Shown piece by piece: positions 51,101 through 62,909 of a stretch of DNA of 64,000 bases. The notes below the pieces were generated by a model. The model made no database searches, was not told the origin of the DNA, and saw only the letters and a list, made by a program, of their open reading frames with translations. Source of the DNA: Cladorhizidae sp. MBARI D1340-BT2 (lineage: Eukaryota; Porifera; Demospongiae; Poecilosclerida; Cladorhizidae). The stretch covers positions 30,910,251-30,974,250 of the forward strand of contig JAQNBH010000004.1 in assembly GCA_028752905.1 (NCBI GenBank), given 5' to 3'. Position 1 is the stretch's first letter, and the number at the start of each line of letters is the position of its first letter. The position numbers were made by a program, and so were the translations under genes.

Positions 51101-54100
51101 GTAATTGGCTAAGCTGGTTTTGGAAGCTTAGAAGAAGGATATCCGTGGGAAAAATGGTATTGCACTGTCTGTTAGTGGTACACATAATGAGAAAGTAGGC
51201 CTTGGCTGCCAGCTTACCAAATAACTGCAGCTTTTATCTGGCAGTGAGTTCATCGACTAGCAACTGGTGAAGTAATCCAGTTATGTGTCTGTATCTGGCA
51301 GTGAGTTCATCAACTAGCAACTGGTGAAGTAATCCAGCTATGTGTCTGTACGTTACGAAGATCGAATCATGAAAGTGAAAGTATGGTAGTCCGTGGACCA
51401 ACACATTCTATCGGTGGTTATATTGCAATTTATTCTAAGACCACACTCAACCTGTATGGTCATGGACAATTTAGAAAAAGAATCTTGTTTTCATGATCTC
51501 AACGTTATTAATATCATGGCCACTGTAGAAGGAATAATACCCTGTTGATGTTGGGGTGTGAGTACAATAGAGGTGTTTAATCACACTGGAGGTATTTTAA
51601 GCACACTATTTTTAACTCCACTGGCAGCTGAATACACTCCATACTTTAAAAAGGGTTGCGAAAGAAATGGTGTACTTCATTAATTTATGTTTTTATTTAT
51701 TTTTGTTTGTTTGTTTATTTATTTGTCTATCTATCTAGCCACCTATCTATCTATCTATCTATTTGTTTACTACTACCACTTTTATTATTATTATTCTTGT
51801 TTTATAACTACTACTACTACTACTACTACTAATATTATAATTATTATTAATTATGTGTGGCTTCTGCTATTGTGGTTAAAACCACATGTTTTACACAGTA
51901 TAGAGTGCACAACAGGGAGTAGTGAAGATGGCAGCTGTCCATGCACTCTTGCAATGTATTTAGATGCTTTCATTCATCATCTCTAGCTCTACTCTGGCAC
52001 AGTATCATCTGGTGCTTGGGCTACTTTTCAGCTAGACTGCATCCACAGGCCTTTGGAGGTGAGCGAGTGAAAGCAGCGAGTACTTTCAATTTGATGATGG
52101 AAGATGTTAGAAATATAACGTTTTTATCCAATTACAGAAGGCAGTGTCGACTTGTCTAGCAGATGGTATGTGTTGCATTTTCCCCCCTTCTAGTATGAAT
52201 TCTTCCCCTCTCTCTATATATATTATGTATGTATATATATATTTTAATATTATTGTGTAGTTACTAGCCCGTGCAAGCTTGGCTGTTCGGGAATGCAGTT
52301 CTGCAAAAACTTCAATAACAGGTGAGTTTACTCTTAACAGTAATATTGTACAGACTGGAGTTTTCAAAGCCCTTTTTTTAAAGCCTCTAAAAGCTAATAT
52401 CAAGGGAAATTATACTTTGTGGATATCATCCAAGTAGGTGTGGTCATCAAAGTCGGCGTCATCATCCACATATGCCATCAAGGAGGAACTCTTCTCATGT
52501 ATAAACAAGTTCAGTATGGTGGAACTTTTGTCTCCATATCTCTGCTAGCTGTTTCTTACGGCTAGCTACACTTGTCTCCATAACTCTGCTAGCTTCTGTT
52601 TGGATGGGTGGCTAATCTTGTCTCCATAATTCAGCTAGCTGCTGCTTGTAAGTCTAGCTGTTTGTCTCCATAACTCTGCTAGCTTCTCTATGGAGAGCTA
52701 GCTACTCTTGCCTCCATAACTCTGGTAGCTGCTACTTGGATGGCAAGGGCTAATTTCTAACACAATACTGATTGCCAATAATGTTAAACATGCATGCAAT
52801 TTATCGCATAGAATTTTGGGTCATGGAAATGTGCATGAAATTAGCTAAAATATCAACCTCTTGGAAATTTCAGCCCATATGGATTTATGTAAACTTTGGA
52901 TGTTTAGCACCAATCTGGTGGGTAAGCACTATTTTGATTGTCCTGTAGCTATTGGCTAGACATCCATATGCTTTTTTGCTGTGAAGCACTGATCCGCTCA
53001 AACTGGATTTCAAAGATTGAAGTAACTCATAGCATGTACATGTACACTTGAGACGCCATCACTATCTCTGTCTTAGTCAAGACTAGCTCGATCCTAAGTT
53101 TTGTTCGCAATATGCTGCATGTTGATGCAGTGTGATTCAATGCAACATCGAATATTTCATGTCGCATCATGTCACATTGCATTATTTGAATAGAATCTAG
53201 AAGTTCTATTCAAGCGATGTGATACAATGCCACATGATGTGACATATTGTGAACCTACAACCTTCAGCCTGGCATGCAAGACTCACTCCTTTGGTCTGGC
53301 CCATGAGAATAGGTGTGTCTTGTTTTAGCAGCATTGTTCAATAAATGCTTATTCATTGTTTAGTGGCGGTTTTCTCACAGGAATGATTAGATGCATGGGT
53401 GTGAAACACTCCGAGTTAACTCTGTGTATGTATCACAATGAATATAGTGTCTGGCATGATGCTTTTCCATTAGGCCATACCAATCGTTCAGACAGTGTAA
53501 CACTGTGGCTGACAGATCAGCGAAGAACAGCTTCTACTCATGGATCCGTAGTGGACAGATACAGCACCCACTCGTGACGCTCTCTGTGAACATGATCAAT
53601 CGGTGCTTGCCTGACCTGTGGAAGGTATGATCTCAGTGCTTGTTATGAGGTATCTGTCTCCTGAGCAATATCTGTTCTTTCTTCAAATTACATTTGTTGT
53701 AATACACGCTTTAGCCCTGAGGCCATGGTGTGTGTGTGTGAGAGAGTAAGAGAATGTGTGTGTGTGTGTGAGAGAAAGAGAGTGTGTGTGTGTGTCTGAT
53801 GTAAACCCTCCAAGTGATGCGCAAGCATGTACTAGAGTATGCTTTCATCACAACACACACCTTATTTGGAGTGCATGTAGCCACCCACTACAAACTTGAA
53901 ATATACACTCCACATTGTGAATAGCAGGATACTTTTTTTTAAAGTCAACAAGCAAGAATTCTTATTGTTTTGCTGAGTATATATACTGCCATGTTAGTAT
54001 GTATGTTTAAAAAAGCACTCTCACTTGTATGTATGTGAATGCATGTATAAAAAGCCGCCCTCACTTGTATTGTGTGTGTATGTAACAGGCAGTATCATGT

Positions 54101-57100
54101 GTGACACACCTCCAACCCTGCCATATCACCACTCATGCCACACAAATATGCAGGTGAGTTACTGTGTGTGGATGGGTTGGATAGAAGTACTTTGCTAGTG
54201 TAGAAGTATTGTTACATGCAATGTCAACTGCATCTGTCTGTTTGGAGTGTGTGTGTGTGTTCTTTGTGTGTGTGTGTGTGTGTGTGTTCTTTGTGTGTGT
54301 GTGTGTGCATGGTGTATATTTTGTGGGGTGTGCAATTGGTGTCTGTGATTGTGTGTGTTCTGTGTGATGTGTGGGATGTATGTTGTTTGTGTGTGTGTGA
54401 AGTATATTTTGTGTGTGTGTCTGTGTGTATACACTGTCAGGGGGGTTGGAACTGGTCTGGCAGACCCGGCCACTGCCGGACCAAAGTTTCTATACTAACC
54501 TCCAGTTATCAAGCAACTTTCTAATCTTTACTGAGAGCACTCTCAGACTGTTCTCCAGCCAGCTCTCTTCAGTTGTCTTATTTCAAAATTCAATGAAGCC
54601 CACCAAACCACGCCCCTACATGCTATTTTAGTATTATAGCGAGCGGATCATGGCCACGAGTGACTCGAAACAGTAAAATTCCTGACCAATTCCAGCCCTA
54701 CAAGTTTATAAACGAAAATTTGGAAATGGCAAAGATGAGAGAGATATATCTATTTAAAACTGACCTGAGCATTATAGCTAGCTTAGGTTTATCTGTACTA
54801 CATCACAGCTATAATATAGCTATAGTTGTAAGGCATTATTTTAAATCTAAAACATAGCTACATACCAACCATGCATGGTCCAGGATGGTCCTGAATTTTT
54901 TTGCATTTTTCACAATTTAGACTAGGAGCCCAGGACTATAAGCTGATTCAGCACTGCCAATCATTTGGCATCTAGTGATGCCAACCACCTTGTTCATGTG
55001 GTCACTGACACTGTATTATGTTACTGTAGCATTAAAATTCACAGTGCTAGAAAAGTCATGAGGCTCAAACATCAGCAATAAAGGAAAATAGAGTTTGCAT
55101 TATCAGGACAATGTATTTATTATCCATTTCAAAGTAAATAACTAGTTGAACTTATTTTAACCGAGCACTAGAGTCACGTTTGCACAAGGCCTTAATCCAA
55201 TCATCCAACTTGGTTTAGTCTTATCTGAGTTACATAGTAATACAATAATCCAGATTAAAAACACCAGGTCATAATACCTAACCTCATAAAAATAAGTGGA
55301 GTACAATCCTTAGAGATCTTGAGTAAATAGTTAAAGTGCATGAATGAAAGTGCATAAAGAGGAAAGAACTAATGTACATAATGGCCAGGGAATGGAACAA
55401 AACCACTATCAGTTGTCCAGGTATTTGACCAAGCCAGGTTGGCATGGATGCCGCCAAGAGTCCCGAGATTATAACGTTTTTCAGAATCGAAAAACTCCAA
55501 AGCGTTTTGAGAATGGAACAGGAGAATCTCATCAGTACAAGATTATTATCGTTGCTTTTACTTTGAAGCAATAGACTTGGCCATGTCAGCAATTCAAGAT
55601 CGCTTTGATCAGCCAGGATATGGTGTTTACCAAAATCTTGATGAATTGCTTGTAAAAGCTGCCAATAAAAAGGATTATACTGTGAAGTTGTTTCCTTTTA
55701 TGGAGATGAATTCAATAAGAGTGGGGGTTCAACTCAACTTCAAGTTTTTAGTTCAAGTTTTAGCTCATGTGAGTCAGATGGAACTGTAACACTGAAAGAT
55801 ATCTTGACTTTTCTTCGCAATCTTTCTGATGGTCAACATGCCTTTTTTAAGAAGGTGTGCTGGGTTGCCTGTCTAATCCTTGTCATGCCTGCTACAAATG
55901 CTGCAAGTGAAAGATGTTTTTACTGCATGAAAAGAATAAAAACATACTTTAAGAAGTACTATGAAACAGGATAGACTTAATCATCTAATGATACTAAACA
56001 TTTACAAAGAAGCTTTGGATCGCCTTGATCTAGTCACAATAGCAAATGAATTTGTGAGGAACAATGAGCACAGACTCCGCGTGTTCGGGAACTTGTGAAC
56101 CTATTTCAGACTAGGTTTATTTCAGGTATATATATTCTTTTCAATTACCATGATATTTCTTTACCATGATATTTCTTTTCAATAAGGTGCATGTATCCCC
56201 CTCCTCCACACACACTTTCGCCTGACCAATCCCAAAATGCTTCCAACCCCTCTGACTGTGGTGTATGTGGTGTGGGTATGTGCTGCGTGTATGTATTTGG
56301 AAGTGCACTCTGCACTTCCTCTATTTGTTTGACTCCATATTTAAAATGGCAGATGGAAGGAAAAAAACACCAAAAACCGAAGTTTATATCTCGTATAAAT
56401 GCACTTGGACAGCTTCTAAAGGCTCATCTGTCCACACTACATAATTGAACAGGTTTCGATCACATTCAGAATGCTTTTGCCCATTCATACTACATTCAAG
56501 TGAAATGCATTCCACTCTGAATGCATTCAGTCTTGAACCACAAAAATAGGTGATTCGGGACAAAACTCATTCCAGTAATTAACATCCAGGTGTCACATGA
56601 TAGTTGTGTGCACACGCAAACTATAAGTGGTAGAGATAACTGGCGGTTGATGGAGTATGCGAAGTGACTGAAGTCCTCTAGTTAGTTTTGGGTGAGAGAG
56701 AGAAAATCCAGAGAATGAAGGATTCTGTTGCCTGGAAGAGGTCAATCTACTTGAGTTAATCATCCCCAAGAAATTGTTAGTGCTGGGCTATGAGAGAACC
56801 TGGCATTAGTGAACCAAAATCAAGAACTTGTTGCACAAATAGCCACAGAAAGGTTAGGAAGTCAGCTTAGCTGGTGCTGCTCTAGTTTGTGTGTTTTTGT
56901 CAAGTAGTTATGCAAAGATGCTGGCTAGCTGACTTAGCCTAACTTTGAAGAGAGAGAGCATTGTTTTATGGATAATCAAGAACTGGAACAGGCCAGGTGT
57001 GCATGTAGCATTTAAAGAATACTTCCAAGGATAAAAAGAAGCACAGGGAACACATGCCTCAGCCGACACATCTGCCATCATGGCTTCTGTGAATGAGCAA

Positions 57101-60100
57101 TGTTTAAGTTTGATGGTGGACAATGAACAAGAGAAAGTTCTTTTCCAAGACCTTTCTCTTTCAAGTGCACAATAGAGACCTGGTGGTATGGACATGGTAA
57201 TGACCATTTTCTGGGTATGGTAATCATGCATTTGACATTATTTGCACGGAAATAGCAGGTCCTAAATTACATCATTAGTTTACAGTTGCTATGATTCCCA
57301 TAATGTTCTCGCTGCATTTCTAAATGCCCACTTCAAGATAATTGTATTAGTCAGCCATGTTTGTGGAAACTCAAGTGTAACCTAGATACACACTAAACGT
57401 CTTTTAATCTCGTTCTTTAGTGGCAGTTGGCTTTGGCATCCAAGTGGTGGGCACTAGCAAATATGTAGATTCTTCAACTATCACACACTGTCAGCTCTAG
57501 AGCATGCACACTGCTGCAGAGAATTGACCATATATTTCAAACATGCTTCTTACATCATGGATTCATTTGAACAATGTTTTAATTATACATCAAAGATGAA
57601 TCATAATTTTATCAGTGATCTAAAATGGAGCTTTTCCAGAGTGCTGCATGTTCATGACCTTGCAATACCTAAAGTGGTCTATCTATCTGTGTGTGTGTTT
57701 CCATGTTGAGCAGAGTGGACTGTTTGAAGCTACTGAGGAAGTGTAGCAGCTCTCCCAATTCCAGTTTAGCTGCTACAAGAATATGCAACATCATAGCTCC
57801 GGAGTCAACAGAAGCTCACTGCATATCCCTGGACCAGTTCCTGGAGCCTAGCCCCTTCGGAAATGACATCATATCACCAGTTTCTACATCAATCGACAAT
57901 CCCTGCGACCCCAATCCTTGCACTGAAGGTTTCTTTTGTGATATCAATCGCCTGTGTGGCTCTGAGGATGAGAGGTGCACTGGCTATGAGTGTCAGCCAG
58001 GATGTGTGGTGGGTGCCAAACCTGGCATCACTCTCCCAAGGGGAAGTGCAGTGCGAGTGTCACTAATCTCTAACTCTACAAGTCGGTGCTTTGGATACTT
58101 CAACTGTTCATCATCGTTTGACACAGATGCCTTGTGTAAGAGCATATTAATCTTGAGTAGCAAACCATAACATAGTGATGGAATTTATATTTAGACCGTC
58201 TCTGTCAGTGCTTATGTCATAGTAACTATGGTAACTGAAACATCGACCATTACTGAAGCTAGTTCACTAATGTTGGTATATTCTAAAGTTAGCCCACTGT
58301 ATCATCCCATCATTGCTGATGCTATCCCACTAATGTCAGTATTATCCCAACATTGCTGAAAATAATTCACTGATGTTAATATCAAATTGCTAAAGCTAAC
58401 CCACTAATGTCAGTATTTTATCACCATTGCAGAAGCTAATTAATTTTTGTTAGTATCAGTCCACCATTGCTGAAGCTTGCACTAATGCCAGTATCGTCCG
58501 ACCATTGCTGAAGCTAATTCACTAATGTTAGTATCAGCCCACCATTGCTAGCCCACTAATGTCAACCATTGCTGAAGCTAATTCACTAATGTTAGTATCA
58601 GCCCACCATTGCTAGCCCACTAATGTCAACCATTGCTGAAGCTAATTCACTAATGTTAGTATCTGCTCACCAATCCACCATTGCTGAAGCTAATTTACTA
58701 ATATTAGTATCATCCTACTATTGCCGGAGCTAATTCAGTAATGTAATATCAGCCCACCATTGCTGAAGCTAGGCCATTGCTGAAGCTAATTCACTAATAT
58801 TAGTATCATCCCACCATTACTGAAGCTAATTCACTAATGTCAGTATCATCCCACCATTGCTGGAGCTAATTCATTAATGTAATATCAGCCTGAAGCTAGC
58901 CTTAATGTCAGCCATTGCTGAAGCTAATTCACTAATGTTGATATCAGCCCACCATTACTGAAGCTAGCCCACTAATGTCAGTATTTTCCCACCATTGCTG
59001 AAGCTAATTCACTAATGTTAGTATCATCCCATTATTGCTGGCGGCTAGTCAACTAATGTTTGTTGGCAGCTATCCCACTAATGTTAGCATCTTCCCATCA
59101 TGGTGACAGCCAACCCACTAATATTTATACTGTCCACCATTACAGTGTCTCATGGAAGGTCAAACGCACTCACAGTGGTTAACAGGCCAACAATGGGTCC
59201 TTGTGAGGTGGAGAAGACGTGCGTCACAAAAAATGGAGACACTTATGGTATGAAGACCTCCAGGATGGAGAGAAGAAATAATGTTGAACATGGTTATTAT
59301 TTAGGATTTTGGAGGGTAGTTGGGGGAGGGGGGTTGGAGAGGGATAGAGGTAGAGAGGGGAGATTAGGAAGCAATTAGCCACTTCATGCAGAGAGGTGTT
59401 CATGCTTTGATCTTTTAAAGAGAAATATTGCAACAGCTTGTTGTCAAGCTGGGCACTTACCGTCAGTCAGCAAGGATATTGGCACTAGACACCCGGCTGG
59501 AGTCTAACAGCCAATGCCCCTGCACAGACTAATCAGTTTCTATATGAAAGGGTAATCCAGTGTATGTACTGATTGCTACACAGAGTTGGCCAAGCAGTTG
59601 AACTGTTGCTGAGCAGAGCCTGAAGAGTATCAAGTTGGGCTTCACATCTACAGATTACTCTAGTCACCAAGAAGTGGGATTTTAATAGAGATACTTGCTT
59701 AACAACATATGGTTTTCCCATGGCTACACAGGCGACCATGAGCCAGGGCTACTGCATTGAGTGTTTTTTATGTTTTGTGTCACATAATTCCCAGGCTGGA
59801 ATACATAATTTATCCATGTTGTAACATTGATTTATTGCATGACAGCTCTGCACAGCCCATGCTGGTTTAGTAATTGAGGGGTGTTTATTTCAGGTCACAG
59901 ATCACGCTTCTGGATGGACTGCAATTTCTGTTTTTGCCATTATGGAAGGATTACTTGCACCGAGCGCAGCTGTGCCACCAACCACTCTGGGTCCTGTACG
60001 TATGTGTGGGTGTTAAGCCTCTCTCTCTCTATGTTATGGCACTGTTTTGTTTGTTATTGATGTTGTGTTGTTGTACTTACTGTTGTAAGTTAGTGTGGGA

Positions 60101-62878
60101 TTACTGTTAGTGAGTTGTTGTTAGTATGTTGTATTAGTGCATTGTCATAGTTCATAATTATGTTGTCATTATTAATATGTTTTTGTTGTTGTTGTTAATA
60201 TTGTTGTTGTTAGCATGATGTAGCTGTTAACAATGTGTTATTGCTGGTCATATATAAGATGACCTGTCATCACACACATCCCTGTTGTAATTGTCATCCC
60301 TGATGTAACTACTGCAGCATTTGACTGTGGCTGTAGGGCCGAGTATGACCCGGTCTGCACCCGAGCAGGAATAACCATAAAGAATCCATGCACAGCTCAG
60401 TAAGTGTAAGCTCACATTATGTAGGACCAATACTCACATGCATGCACATACTGTACTTGCTGCCAAAGCTGGTTAGAAGAAGCACATAAATTGACTTTCT
60501 CAATCATCAACTTGAATTTACTAACTCACTCGATGTTTTGGCTAGATGCTCCAGCAAAGTATCTAGCCAAATGTCAGGTGAATAAATTCAATTTATTATT
60601 AAGAAAGTCATTTAATCTAATTTATGTCGTCTGGGAGTTCGTTGCGAGCACTTCTTTTCTATGGTTGGTTCTAGCCTTCACTAGTTAAGCGTCAGTCGTG
60701 ACTATCTTATCCAGCCAAAGGAATAAGTCTTTCTCCATTTACTAATGACCTGAAATATTTGTAGATGTGATATCACACTCCAGGCTCTGCTCTGTAATAG
60801 TTAAGCTGTCGGTCGGACACCCTTGGCTATGTGGTACATAGATGTGTGGCTGTGTAAATATTCACTATGTACAAATATAATAGTTGGTAGACATGAGTTG
60901 TTGTTGTTGTTGTTGTTTTGGGGAGGGGAAAAGATTAACCAGTTTCTCCTCCACTTTTTTCTTCACCCATCATAATTATATTTCTAAATTAAAGATTACA
61001 AAAATATATTTTGCTTCAAGTTGTAGAAATAGGTAGAATACCACACACATTAGTGACTAAATGAAGGCTTTTCAACTTGCTGAGTGCAGTGAAGCTTCAC
61101 TCACTCGTGATGTTTGTTGCTGGGTGAAATTTAAAGTCAAAACTCTAGCACTCAACATTTCCATCAGAATGCTCAAGGAGGTGATGCAGTAAGGTGAGAA
61201 CTGTCCTATCTATTTTGCATATGAAAGGTTGATGAAAAAGTCGTGTGTTTCACTATTCATCTGAGAGTTTGAGTGTTTACTCACAATAAATGTACCTCAT
61301 TCTGGGGTCCTTACTCTCTCAACATTTGGAGTACATTTAACTATGCAATATTTTTGAAATTGATTTGTTTGTAATAAATATTGGTTCGCCTACTATTTAC
61401 TTATTTGTCTGTCTGTCTGCCTGTCTCTTTCTCTGTCTGTCCCCCTGCATCTCTCTGCTGTCTGTCTATCTATCTACAGATGCTTAGGGCATTATCCGAG
61501 TGAATACCTTCCCGGAGACTGCGGCTCACCCAAGCCTTGCTCAAATTTTGGCAACAACAACTGCGACAGTAGAAGCAGCAAATGCATTCCACTGAGGCAC
61601 AGCTGTCTGTCCAACAATGTCATGCGCACCTACTGTCAGCAATATACATGTGGTAATGTCCTATAGAATAACACCATTACCTATTTATTTAGGTTTATCT
61701 TGCCATCAATACATGCCAATGCCCATCACCTATTGTATTCTATTAACTCAATTAGTCACAATAGTATTTGTACCCCCCACCCCTCACCCTGTTACTTTTT
61801 CATATTTGTTGTTTGTTTATTTGTCGTTGTTTTTGTTTGTTTTTAAGAGTTCATTCACCAAGTTAGTTGTGTTAAGAAGACGGCCCCAGTTTGTGACACC
61901 TTCAACAGGCAGCATAACAACTTGTGTTCACTTCTGGGCACAAATGACGAATTCAACTACTTGGGCTACTGCAAGGTTCGCAGCATTTTCTCACTGTATT
62001 CTTATTTTTGCATTGATTTATTCACCATGACTATATATATATGCTACTACCATATCTGAATAGTGAAAGGACTTAGAGTCCTGGATGTGGTATTTCACTG
62101 TCATTAGCCAATCAGAATGCAGTTAGACGTTTTTACCGGTAGCAGTCCGGTAGCAGTTAAAAAGAAAAATTGCGAAATTGTATTCTGATAAGCATGCGTA
62201 TCACTACGTGCAATGCTTTAGCCACTCCCACCACATTACTAGTAGTATTTATACCAAATTGCACTACAAACGGTATTTATTGATTACTAATAGGTTGTTG
62301 TTTTTTTTGGTTTCTGCTCATAATATTTTTTTTGTCATTTGTTCATTCATTCATTCAATCATTTAATCATTTAATACTTTGTTTCTGTCCTAAAAAAAAA
62401 TCACCATATTCTTAACATGATAATAAGCTGAGTATATATATATATTAGGTGGAGTGTGATCAGGAGCAGTCATCTGTGTGTGGTGTGAATGGAGAGACCT
62501 TTGCATCTCGTTGCCATGCACACACCATGCATGTGTACATGGATTACTACGGCAAGTGCTCAGCAACACCACGCAGAGGTAAATTAATAATCTTTCATCT
62601 AGACAAGTGTGCTACATTGGGAAGTGATATCACACCATGTATTGGTTTGACCCCTATTTAAAACTTAATTCCAAAAGCGTGAATTCACTTTGGCAATTTC
62701 AAAGAATGCTAAATGATGGGGGGGGGGGGGGGGGGGGGTTCAGTCAATTTTAGCCCCCCAAACAGTTCAAGCATGCCATGACTCCTTAACAAAGATAGTA
62801 ATCTACAGTCCAAAATACTGTTAAAAACCTTGAAATTAGGTCTTCAAGGATCTTGTATCTATCCTCCCACCCATCTTC

Positions 62879-62909
<31 letters not shown>

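Noticed and set aside
54195..54524. 92- and 102-codon frames
   Set aside because: GT microsatellite plus the start of the hAT element.
55284..55592. 102-codon minus-strand frame
   Set aside because: Antisense shadow of the hAT transposase remnant read on plus.
56908..57231. 107-codon minus-strand frame
   Set aside because: No recognised domain, no splice context consistent with a gene, and length is near the chance limit for this composition.
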